Part shown: positions 48,663 through 54,205 of the stretch, piece after piece | Numbering within the stretch: position 1 is the first letter of the stretch | Layout: the number at the start of each line of letters is the position of its first letter | DNA from: Chloranthus sessilifolius | Taxonomy: Eukaryota; Streptophyta; Magnoliopsida; Chloranthales; Chloranthaceae | Length of the DNA: 64,000 nt | Direction of reading: 5' to 3' | NCBI GenBank assembly: GCA_021018995.1 | Contig: CM037596.1 | Span: 102,283,416-102,347,415, forward strand | Notes under the pieces: model-generated | Told to the model about the DNA's origin: nothing | The model's input: the letters and a program-made list of their open reading frames with translations, nothing else | Databases searched by the model: none | Made by a program: the position numbers and the translations under genes

Positions 48663-50800
48663 AACTCTTCTCACCCACCAAGACGAGAAATAACTTCTCT
48701 TAAGTTTTAAACCCTTCTTAACTCCTCCTTCATCTTTGGTGTAAAGCACATACACCCTAGATAGGTGTACGTGACCCTTAAAACAAACACCTAAGCCTAT
48801 ACTTGCAGCACATTCATACCACACCTAATAAGTTTTTCCTAAGTCCTCTGTTTGACTTCCACTTGGTCAAACCTACGACCAATCGGCATGCATCCTGAGG
48901 TCACGGTTCAATGCTCAAACTTTGGAGATGTTACATAAGTATAAACTTAGTTACTTGAAATTTTTATTTCTCTATGTTGTATGATAATATCTCTTCCGAA
49001 AATCCCCTCCAGCTTCTCGGCGAATTGATAGCTTATCCTATCCAGCTCACCTCTATCAGGCACTAGGGGTGCCAATGGATTGGGCTTTAGCCCGAATAAA
49101 CATGAGCCTGAAAGCACTCTGATCAAATCCGATCCGATTTTATATCCAGGTGAGGTTCGGGCCTAGGATTTTATGGTAAATAATTGGCCCTACTAAAACC
49201 TGGTCCGAACACATGCTGGCCCACCAAAATTCGATTTGGGTCGGGTTTGGGCTTAGATAAAGAAACCTGAGCCCGAAAGCACCCGGGTTAAACCGGCTTG
49301 ATTTTGTATCGGGCTAGGTTTGGGCCAAATTTAAGGATACAAATAATCAGGCCTCTCAAAAGCACGACCCAGCCCATTGGCAGCCCTATCTAGCACCCCT
49401 TTTTTTCTAAAATGCCAAAAAATCCTAGTGTATGGGTAGCATCTGCCTTATTTTGATCGGAGCATGCAAAATATAGGGTAAGATTGAGGATAAAGGCAAC
49501 CCAATATAGTAGAGATGACAGACCGAATATAGTAGAGATGACATCTGGCTGCCCCATTTTTATTTGTTCTCTCTATGGTGGATTGATTAAATCTTTGTTT
49601 GTACATATTATTATATTTAAGTTTTTCTTTGGCCTTCTCTCTAAAACTATGTATGTCCCGTAGGTGGTGGCTTCTGCTAATGGTTGCGAATCTTGTAATG
49701 TTTGTGTCACTAACTAGTTGAAAATTGATTTGAAAGTAATGGTTGGGTCCCCACTTACCTTCGGTCTTCTTGACCAAGGTCCTTGTTTCATTGAGCGGGC
49801 GTTCCGGTGTTACTTTTATTTGGTTGAAAGTTTTGAACATTAAACTGAAACAGACCAAAAGATCGGCCTATCGAACCGAACTGAAACCGGACCAAAATCA
49901 ATTCAAAATCAGAAAAAAACCGAATTGATTCCAATCGGCTAGGTTTTGGGTGTCCAAAACTGAAAATTGGTTGGGTTGGTTTAGAAAACTGACTCAAAAT
50001 TAGAAAAAACCGAAAACAAAAAGAGAGAAAAATTGAAAAATCCGAAAAACCGAAACTGAACCAAACCAATTTTTTTTAAGTTTTGGTTCCTGATATTTTG
50101 ATAACGGTTAACCGAAACCCAAACCGAGTCATTTCAGTTTCGGTTTTGAATTAGGCTGAAACGAACCGAAAAAATTTCGGTTTCGGTTCATTTAACTGAA
50201 CTTGCAGCCCTACTCCGTCCCGTCTGTATAACTAAAGTATCTCTTTAGTTCATAATCTTATGGCTTTGCCATTTTAGGATTTACCTGACTAATATGCACT
50301 CCCTTATGCAGGAAGATATTTTGATGGGGAAGAGGCAGAAGAGGGTAATGCTGTGATTGAGCCAATTGTAGAAACCATCGATGAATTTGAGGATGTGACG
50401 CTTGAAGAAAGTTGCTTAGATGCTGCTGGTAAGAATGAGTTCTGCTATATTTCAATCCGGGACAGCAAAACCAGATCATTCAAGGTAATCATTTAACCTG
50501 TTTTCTTCGGCATTGAGCCAATTGTAGAAAGTTGCTTAGATGCTGCTGGTAAGAATGAGTTCTGCTCATAAACGGTACTCGACTTCTTTTTATCAGAAAA
50601 AACTGTGTGATGCCGTTGCTTCGAAAATGCAATTTGCAAAGAAATTGGGGTACGAAGAGATAGCAATTTGGTACGATGACGTCGATATGGAAATGAAACA
50701 GGGCATGGAAACTTCCACATCTTCGACACTTGTAGGGAACTTGGACCGGAAAGATGTATCTTCTTCTGATGTCTGTGTATCCGACTGGGAGTTTCTGTAA
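28719..50800 (+). CDS. Intact five-exon plant gene, 394-aa acidic protein with C-terminal W-x-x-L motif; ATI3-like candidate
   Basis: The coding exons are 28719-28874, 29559-30096, 30690-30803, 50312-50484 and 50597-50800. All borders are GT..AG, the phases agree, and the sum is 1185 nt (394 residues plus stop). The N-terminus [20 protein letters not shown] and following residues 20-75 look helical. The middle (about 80-230) is Ser/Pro/Asp-rich and probably disordered; about 290-345 contains [16 protein letters not shown], and about 345-365 is a basic-to-acidic helix ([20 protein letters not shown]). The chain ends SDWEFL, which fits an ATG8-interacting (AIM/LIR) W-x-x-L core preceded by Ser/Asp. 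The dicot ATI3 proteins carry such a C-terminal motif, so an autophagy-linked role is an inference; the family match is from memory and not certain. Intron 4 is about 19.5 kb and full of transposons. The ATG is the first in its frame in this exon. Confidence 0.85.
29029..29461. mobile_element. Foldback MITE M1, copy c, inside coding intron 1
   Basis: Inverted ends AGGCTTGTGTTACTACC and its imperfect mirror GGTAGCAACGCCAGCCT, continued inward by CACACCACTTTA / TAAAGTGGTGTG. The inner arms carry the M1 core GATGGAGATCG and AAGATTGGGATGAAAAACG. Flanks TGATTTATT / CTATTTATT agree at 7 of 9 bases. Wholly intronic and far from the splice sites. Confidence 0.8.
29559..30096 (+). CDS. Coding exon 2
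   Basis: Acceptor TTTCTTTGACAG; starts [20 protein letters not shown], continuing the helical N-terminal part, then becomes Ser/Pro/acidic. It ends ATAAATG|GTATCT in phase 1. The open frame runs on to 30134, but the next exon joins in phase only if the donor at 30097 is used. Confidence 0.85.
30160..30490 (+). repeat. Dispersed repeat R3, copy 2 (coding intron 2)
   Basis: Matches 28090-28390 and the inverse of 34360-34740. It starts with the self-complementary CCGATTTTTTAAAAAAATCGG and GTCGGCGACTTTCGGCG. Confidence 0.65.
30690..30803 (+). CDS. Coding exon 3
   Basis: Acceptor GCTGCATGACAG; reads [20 protein letters not shown].. to ..FLPPQEIAG and ends ATTGCTG|GTATAC in phase 1. The exon is 114 nt. 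Its downstream partner is 19.5 kb away at 50312; the phase and the acidic character of both sides support the join. Confidence 0.8.
30940..31150. repeat. GATACGTATCGG palindrome-rich fragment (copy 2)
   Basis: CCGATACCGATACGTATCGG followed by ACCGATACTG, GGCCGATACC and GCGATACCGATG. Same class as 23380-23520 and 39690-39900. Confidence 0.7.
31151..32078. other. AT-rich intronic spacer with an M1 scrap
   Basis: Only 31785-31845 is recognisable: the M1 MITE core (TTAGAAGATGATGATTGTTTTTCG). The rest holds no gene or bounded element that I can see. Confidence 0.5.
32079..32382 (-). mobile_element. TRIM (terminal-repeat retrotransposon in miniature), partial
   Basis: Left terminal repeat 32079-32269 (TGACGG.. 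/ ..GGGATATTACA), 46-bp internal stretch 32270-32315, then a second repeat from 32316 (TGTGATGAC..) that fades at about 32382. On the minus strand the internal stretch has a purine-rich tract (TTCCATAAGGTGGG) and a primer site GGTATCAGAGT complementary to initiator tRNA-Met. The repeats share CATAGGCATTACGTTTC-type text but have diverged, so it is old. Carries no genes by nature. Confidence 0.8.
32585..33190. repeat. Dispersed repeat M2 with internal dimer
   Basis: A block with TAAACCATCCGATCGGT, AATATCAGCCATCAAA and AGTGTGATTTTTGGA occurs twice about 360 bases apart (32613 and 32970). A related inverted copy lies at 34795-35230. It has no coding capacity and abuts the truncated kinase pseudogene. 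Confidence 0.75.
33191..33697 (-). pseudogene. Truncated WAG1/WAG2-like AGC kinase pseudogene, antisense in intron 4
   Basis: The minus strand from 33697 reads [10 protein letters not shown].. with [10 protein letters not shown] and [15 protein letters not shown], the N-terminal signature of the plant WAG/PINOID-type AGCVIII kinases. It continues with [11 protein letters not shown] and then [30 protein letters not shown], covering the start of the kinase domain: the ATP-site lysine (ALKV) and the GGDL motif are present. The frame changes between the first part and the kinase part (about 33395-33490), and the gene stops where repeat M2 begins. Catalytic loop, DFD motif and C-terminus are absent. 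A (GA)n tract sits where its 5' UTR would be. A dead partial copy; the intact parent lies elsewhere. Confidence 0.85.
33750..33808. repeat. (GA)n microsatellite
   Basis: About 29 GA dinucleotides immediately upstream of the kinase pseudogene start, probably from its CT-rich leader. Confidence 0.95.
33809..34354. other. Intronic spacer
   Basis: Possibly residual upstream sequence of the kinase pseudogene, then AT-rich sequence in which TATAGTAGTAAGGATTATC occurs twice (about 33970 and 34087). No gene. Confidence 0.4.
34355..34740 (-). repeat. Dispersed repeat R3, inverted copy 3
   Basis: Reverse complement of the R3 text at 28090-28390 and 30160-30490 (CAAAGTCGGGAGTTGGCAAT.., AATAATGATTCTAATGAACAAAA). 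Confidence 0.65.
34795..35230 (-). repeat. Dispersed repeat M2-like, inverted copy
   Basis: Shares, in reverse, ATCGGGTGGTTCACATCCACTT, CACTTCAATGG and ATGGTGTAAGATCATTTAA with 32585-33190. Diverged; termini not resolved. Confidence 0.55.
35634..36245. repeat. ~438-bp spaced duplication flanking a (TA)n tract
   Basis: The block from CAAGCCATTT through AGCTTCATATAATGCGTACTCTATAG to AACTTCTGTTGTT occurs at 35640-35800 and again at 36078-36230. A (TA)n run of about 60 bp (35851-35911) lies between. Confidence 0.85.
36246..36529. other. Intronic spacer up to the chromovirus
   Basis: GCATTTAACTTCTGTTGTTTT appears once more near 36317. Nothing else recognised. Confidence 0.4.
36530..38870 (-). 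repeat. 3' LTR of the chromovirus (2341 bp)
   Basis: Plus-strand ends TGTGACAGCCC.. / ..GGGATGTTACA. It contains the acidic frame (stop at 36892-36894) and the palindrome array 37990-38280, as in the other family-A LTRs, all read on the minus strand. Confidence 0.93.
36892..36996 (-). other. LTR-borne acidic terminal-exon-like frame (family A, copy iii)
   Basis: Minus-strand reading [20 protein letters not shown] continuing to [11 protein letters not shown]-stop, the cleanest of the four copies. Confidence 0.5.
38871..38885 (-). promoter_or_regulatory. Polypurine tract of the chromovirus
   Basis: On the minus strand CCAAGGTGGGAAGAA lies directly before the LTR start TGTAACATCC, the position used for plus-strand priming in LTR elements. 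Confidence 0.8.
39253..40900 (-). pseudogene. Additional sense-strand ORF region between pol and 3' LTR (plant-transposon-protein-like)
   Basis: Several minus-strand frames over about 1.6 kb give a protein-like reading in the same direction as gag-pol. There is a Pro/Ser-rich start ([20 protein letters not shown]), a middle with [20 protein letters not shown] and [20 protein letters not shown], and a Pro-rich tail with [12 protein letters not shown]. The middle resembles the domain called 'putative plant transposon protein' found in retroelement-associated ORFs; this is from memory of the family. It is interrupted by the palindrome-rich insertion at 39690-39900 and is broken at a few places. 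It lies in the place of an env-like gene but shows no membrane segments, so there is no support for an envelope. Confidence 0.7.
39690..39905. mobile_element. Small palindrome-rich insertion (GATACGTATCGG type, copy 3) within the chromovirus
   Basis: Ends GATCAAAAT / ATTTTGATC are inverted, and ATCTCCAGCATG occurs on both sides (39679-39690 and 39907-39918), so it looks like an insertion with a 9-12 bp target duplication. The interior is a chain of palindromes, including GATACGGTACAT-TAA-ATGTACCGTATC and CGATACATTCAATGTATCG. Confidence 0.7.
40984..41145 (-). promoter_or_regulatory. Internal promoter-like region upstream of the additional ORF
   Basis: On the minus strand there is a TATA box TATATATAAC (41133-41142), then leader-like sequence with TTTTGGGCGCCATTTCATC and AAAGCTAGGGTTTTTGGGG. 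A donor-like CGTCTCAG|GTAAACCC at 40984 ends it. Upstream (41150-41370) lies another set of TCGATTAATCGA-like palindromes. This suggests the additional unit once had its own promoter. Confidence 0.5.
41150..41370. repeat. TCGATTAATCGA palindrome cluster inside the chromovirus
   Basis: Several variants of the LTR palindrome (AAATCGATTAATCGATTTT and relatives) lie just upstream of the internal TATA box, outside the LTRs. Confidence 0.85.
41634..43288 (-). pseudogene. Chromovirus integrase with C-terminal chromodomain
   Basis: The minus-strand frames contain an HHCC-type zinc region ([19 protein letters not shown]), the core with [19 protein letters not shown], the GPF/Y-like [16 protein letters not shown] and a chromodomain-like end ([20 protein letters not shown]) up to about 41634. 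The chromodomain is believed to steer integration in this group. The region is broken in a few places. Confidence 0.88.
43225..44520 (-). pseudogene. Chromovirus reverse transcriptase and RNase H
   Basis: The frame at 43225-44361 contains [41 protein letters not shown] and [10 protein letters not shown], then the connection and RNase H ([33 protein letters not shown]). Order and length fit Ty3/Gypsy. Part of a broken element. Confidence 0.93.
44595..45113 (-). pseudogene. Chromovirus aspartic protease region
   Basis: [13 protein letters not shown] marks the retropepsin active-site region, followed by [17 protein letters not shown], the usual downstream signature in plant Gypsy proteases. Confidence 0.85.
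45149..46516 (-). pseudogene. Chromovirus gag region with zinc knuckles
   Basis: Contains the capsid-like part ([40 protein letters not shown]) and two CCHC-type knuckles ([13 protein letters not shown] and [14 protein letters not shown]). A Arg/Asp/Gln-rich N-terminal part precedes it. Broken in a few places. Confidence 0.9.
46650..46663 (-). promoter_or_regulatory. Primer binding site, initiator tRNA-Met type
   Basis: TGGTATCAAAGCCG on the minus strand, two bases inside the 5' LTR; close to the TGGTATCAGAGC complement of the 3' end of tRNA-iMet. Confidence 0.85.
46666..48935 (-). repeat. 5' LTR of the chromovirus (2270 bp)
   Basis: Plus-strand ends TGTGACAGCCT.. / ..GAGATGTTACA. Compared with the 3' LTR it lacks about 60 bp (near 47398) and has a longer (CT)n tract at 48621-48656. 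In the first 400 aligned bases I count about 25-30 differences by eye. It contains the palindrome array at 48090-48310. Confidence 0.93.
47030..47134 (-). other. LTR-borne acidic terminal-exon-like frame (family A, copy iv)
   Basis: Minus-strand reading [20 protein letters not shown] and onward to a DFF-stop, after a TCGCAG acceptor-like site. Confidence 0.5.
48936..49063. other. Intronic spacer
   Basis: Nothing recognised between the chromovirus and the hAT MITE. Confidence 0.4.
49064..49388. mobile_element. hAT-like MITE (TAGGGGTGCCAATGG termini)
   Basis: Inverted ends TAGGGGTGCCAATGG and CCATTGGCAGCCCTA enclose 325 bp rich in GGGCC/GGCCC words. The flanks TCAGGCAC / TCTAGCAC agree at 6 of 8 bases, fitting an old 8-bp hAT duplication. 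Confidence 0.8.
49830..50215. repeat. ACCGAAAC-rich repeat, probably MITE-derived
   Basis: Many variants of AACCGAAAC and CGGTTTCGGTT in both orientations, ending GAACTTGCAGCCCTA, similar to hAT-MITE termini. The left end is unclear. Ends about 100 bp before coding exon 4. Confidence 0.55.
50312..50484 (+). CDS. Coding exon 4
   Basis: Acceptor CCCTTATGCAG; reads [20 protein letters not shown].. to ..[12 protein letters not shown] and ends TTCAAG|GTAATC in phase 0. Strongly acidic. Confidence 0.85.
50485..50596 (+). repeat. Intron 5 containing a partial copy of exon 4
   Basis: This 112-bp intron contains ATTGAGCCAATTGTAGAA joined to AGTTGCTTAGATGCTGCTGG.. to GAGTTCTGCT (50513-50569). It is a near-identical copy of exon 4 sequence lacking the 36 bases between those two segments. 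It ends in acceptor TTTTTATCAG. Confidence 0.9.
50597..50800 (+). CDS. Coding exon 5 and stop
   Basis: Reads [20 protein letters not shown].. and ends VCVSDWEFL-stop at 50798-50800. WEFL preceded by Ser-Asp at the very C-terminus fits an AIM/LIR core. AATAAA-like ATAAACG and GTAAATAAT lie just downstream. Confidence 0.9.
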   Translation, partial: KKLCDAVASKMQFAKKLGYEEIAIWYDDVDMEMKQGMETSTSSTLVGNLDRKDVSSSDVCVSDWEFL

Positions 50801-51489
50801 ATAAACGAGAATTCCACTGTAAATAATCCGGCATCCCAACTGGTTCTGCTGCTGCTCGATCCCGTCTGGATTTAAGCTGAGGAGGCAGATCTATGTTCTC
50901 TGTGCAGGCATATACAAGTAAATAACAGGCCGACCGACTGCTCATCGATATTTTAAGTTATCTAGGTTTACGAAACTGGCGATACGACCCATCAATTATA
51001 GTGATGGAAGCTTTTATAAAATTGTGCACCGTGCGGAAGCCTCCTCGGTATACACTGTTTATGGTTTATGCTTTTAGTATTCAGATCATCTGGTTTGTTG
51101 ACCGTTACTATTGTCATCGTTTTCGTACTGGACTTAGATCCAATCTGTTTTGTGTGCATGCTGTATTTGAATTGGTGATGTTATTATGTACCGGACACTA
51201 TCACTGGCGGCTGTGCACAGGTCTATCTTCTACCACAGATATTTATGAGCATGCTAATTAGCGATTACATTTTTGACCGATCACTGATTTGTGTCTCAAA
51301 ATATCTGTGCAAATACGCAGGTTGGCTGGACATTGACCCGGGCACCGCTGGTCGGGCCGGGCAACTCATTTGAAGTAGGGCTTATGCTGGGCCTCAAATC
51401 TACAAAAAGGTCTAAGTTAGAAAATCTTTGATTAGTGCTTCCCTCAGGACTTGTGAAATCTGTTTAATAGCAGTTTTCTTTACACAAAT
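50801..51489 (+). other. 3' UTR and downstream flank of the host gene
   Basis: No further coding sequence. Candidate poly(A)-type signals AATAAACG (50800) and TAAATAATCC (50820) are weak; the true end is not visible. Confidence 0.4.
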
Positions 51490-51926
51490 GGGCACCTGTG
51501 TTCCCGTTAACAGGTTTTTACTGAAAGCCCCAACGTCCGAGACCCCTTGAATCCCGATATCTGCTCGGAATCAACATGGGCTCTCATTTCTCACCCCAAT
51601 CTTTCCCAATGGATCTTGAGATCGTGTGTGTACCATCAGACATGTCAATTTTTTATTCCACTTGGCATGGATACCCAAAAGGTGTCCCTAAAATTATATG
51701 GCACACTTCAGGCCTGAATGTGATTTTAGAGGCATTTTTGGGATCTGTGACACGTGAAACAAAAAAATGATCGTCTGATTGTAAGTAATATCAGGATCTC
51801 AAGATCCGTTGTGGAAGATCAGGGTGAAAAACGGTTTCCATCATCACATTCCATGCACTCAATGGGTTTCAATGAATTTTGGATGTTGGCACTATCACTA
51901 AACCTGTTGGCGCCAACAAAGGTACC
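51490..51926. mobile_element. Foldback MITE M1, copy d
   Basis: Ends GGGCACCTGTG..AACAGGTTT and AAACCTGTT..AAAGGTACC with M1 core arms inside (CAATGGATCTTGAGATC / GATCTCAAGATCCGTTG). Flanks TACACAAAT / TTCACAAAT agree at 8 of 9 bases. Confidence 0.85.
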
Positions 51927-51999
51927 TTCACAAATTTTTATGGGAAATTGAAATTTTTGCACAATTGGTAAAGGATGCCTCAGAATCTCAAATGGCACC

Positions 52000-52170
52000 A
52001 CAGCAGAAAGTCATCGACTACTTTGAATCAGACGAAGGTTGTTTTTTGCCTGAATCATCAACACAACGGATCTTGAGATCATGAGCGTACATACAATCGG
52101 ATGGTCAATTTTTGATTGCATATGGTACACATCCCAAAGAGTGGCCTGACCTGTGTGCCAACAGTACAGT
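52000..52170. mobile_element. M1 MITE fragment, copy e (one arm)
   Basis: Only the left arm is present: CAACACAACGGATCTTGAGATCATG, then GGTCAATTTTTGATTGC and ACACATCCCAAA. Confidence 0.7.
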
Positions 52171-53587
52171 CGGGTCAATCCAAACCAAAACCTTGATAGC
52201 TATGTTGACAATTGTGAGTGCTAAATTGATATCTATGTTGACAATTTTGAGTGCTAAATGGATGAAAGTTGGAAAAGCGAACTTCCACTGATTTATGTGC
52301 GCTTTTAAATGGTGAAACTAAAAATGGACTTTCATCGGGAGTGAGGGTGATCCATGCTATGGAATCCATATTGATATAGGATATCTGCCATATGATCGCG
52401 GCGAATTTAGCCATTGTATCATCTCTCTACGAAGCCCATATTGATAATCTGATTCTAAAGGAAACGCCGCTTGTCAGCACCAGCAAAGATCTTTTGATTC
52501 CTCGCGGCCGGGCCGGCTTGGAAGCAAGCTACCTGTACCCTATCTCACCTGGCTGGGTTTGCCTTCGCCTTTTGGAATTAGGATCGTCTTCTGTCCGGGG
52601 TGGTACCCTACTGTTGTTTCATTCCCATCCCATTGGGTTAATCTTGTTACGGGTTGACCCCACTCTACTAAGGCTTTTGGCTGTGATGAGCAGTTCTCTG
52701 CCCTTGCACAGAGCACTTTAGTAAGAGCTTGTGTTTAATTATAAGTGCTCTTAGCTCTTTTGGAGAGTGAAAGAGCTGAATTTTCTTCTCCCTAAAAGAG
52801 TAATTAATTTAAACCTACTATTTGCCTCCCTCCAAGGAGCAATCTCAAACCCAACTATTGCTGAGGCATGCAAAGACTTCAACAAACAAGTAACAGTATG
52901 CCAGATCATTGTCTTCAACGATCTGAGTCTTCTTATCCACACTTTCCAAAATAATAGCTGTCAAATTCGCATGGAATTTTACAAGATGATTCTTTGCCAC
53001 TTAAGAGATGATATATAAATAATCAGAGTATCAATTCGTCTAAACCAAAGGATGATCTTGCTGCATCAAAACATGCTGAATTCGACTGCAATAAACAACC
53101 CACTTAGTACTTACAGTTTTATACAGAAAGGAGTATGAAATTTATTTTCTTAAAAAATAGTTCAGTTGATCGAGCCTTGGAGTCTTTGCCTCTGTATATT
53201 TTCGATTTTTTCAACTCACAAAAATTGTTTATTCGATTCTTTGCCTTTGTATTTGTTCAAACATTTTCATTATTTTATAATAAATGGGATGGAAGTTGGT
53301 TTTACCAACGGTGTTCAAAACTAAGAGTGCCATGCCACAATCTAAAAGCCACTCTTAAGCATAGTCATCAAACCCGCGTTTTTTTTTTTAAACGAAAAGA
53401 TGTTTTCTCAAATAACACCACCCTATTTATTATAGTTCTTTTTTATTTTTTCCGCAAATTTCTCATATTTTACCTAAATTACCGAAATTTACCCCTTTTC
53501 TTTGTATATTTTCAGAGCCATTTTATTCCGGTACCTATACTTGGTCCCTATGCTCTTAAGCCCTGGAGCTATACCAAAGACACCCTA
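52171..53587. other. Unassigned stretch, with a GC-richer block at ~52390-52720
   Basis: 52392-52721 is open in one frame (110 codons) and richer in G+C than its surroundings. It resembles no family I know and its composition is not clearly coding. The stretch at 52767-53018 also has a short frame. I see no splice-supported gene and no bounded element. Confidence 0.3.
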
Positions 53588-53799
53588 TATTGAAATTTTT
53601 ATGAAATCTTAAAATTCTTATTTTGTGTGGCCCACGCACACTAGGATTTTATAAAATTCTAAATTGCAATTGCTTTAAATGATAAAGGGCATTATTGAGA
53701 ATTGAAGGAAACTTCTAGGTTTCCTGATTTACATATGATTTTTATTCCTATTAGAATACCTTGATGGACGATATTATAGGCATGACATGACTCTTTATG

Positions 53800-53855
<56 letters not shown>

Positions 53856-54099
53856 ACGTCCCTCTCTCACTACACACAAGCCTTTTGGCAACTTCCCATC
53901 AAGAGAGTTAGCAAAAGAGGTGGGTAAAGTCACCTTTATCTTTCTAGGCAGGAAAAGCGGCGACTTGAATCAACGGCCATCATCAGCGCGACAAGGTACG
54001 CACATATAAATTTATGGATTGTTGATTTATTATTTTGATTGATTATATGCCTAAATCCTAGGACAATTATTATAGGTGGTCGGATTATTAGATCCAACA
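53588..54099 (+). repeat. 5' LTR of the non-autonomous Copia-like element (512 bp)
   Basis: Starts TATTGAAATTTTTATG and ends GATCCAACA. Contains (TA)n at 53802-53853 and AGCGCGACAAGGTACG near 53986, shared with the 3' LTR. Confidence 0.88.
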
Positions 54100-54101
54100 A
54101 T

Positions 54102-54114
54102 TGGTATAAGAGCC
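54102..54114 (+). promoter_or_regulatory. Primer binding site, tRNA-iMet type
   Basis: TGGTATAAGAGCC two bases after the 5' LTR. Confidence 0.8.
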
Positions 54115-54161
54115 ATGATTGGTCAAAGTATTAATACATGAGTTTTATATATAGTAAGACC

Positions 54162-54205
<44 letters not shown>

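Larger units (their letters stand above)
36530..48935 (-). mobile_element. Full-length but broken Ty3/Gypsy chromovirus (family A) on the minus strand
   Basis: Both LTRs (36530-38870 and 46666-48935), primer site, gag, protease, reverse transcriptase, RNase H, integrase, chromodomain and purine tract are recognisable in the standard Gypsy order. An additional sense-strand unit lies between pol and the 3' LTR. Long LTRs, the tRNA-iMet primer site and the C-terminal chromodomain point to a chromovirus, most like the Tekay/Del group; the clade is inferred. The coding part is broken at roughly half a dozen places. The LTRs differ by several percent by eye and by one deletion of about 60 bp, so the insertion is not recent. 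No matching 5-bp target duplication is visible (TTTAA / TAAGT). It sits in intron 4 of the 28719 gene, antisense to it. Confidence 0.93.
30804..50311 (+). other. Giant intron 4 (19,508 bp)
   Basis: Donor GCTG|GTATAC and acceptor CTCCCTTATGCAG. It contains, in order, palindrome-rich fragment 2, an M1 scrap, a TRIM, dispersed repeat M2, an antisense kinase pseudogene, R3 inverted, another M2-like copy, a 438-bp duplication, the full-length chromovirus, a hAT MITE and an ACCGAAA repeat. Nothing in it codes for part of the host gene. Confidence 0.8.

Noticed and set aside
49448-50069. Minus-strand ORFs of 93-136 codons near 49450-50070
   Set aside because: They overlap the ACCGAAAC-rich repeat and show no known domain or splice support.
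53135-53593. 152-codon Phe-rich ORF
   Set aside because: AT-rich low-complexity reading with no homology and reaching into the start of the Copia-like LTR; no support as a gene.
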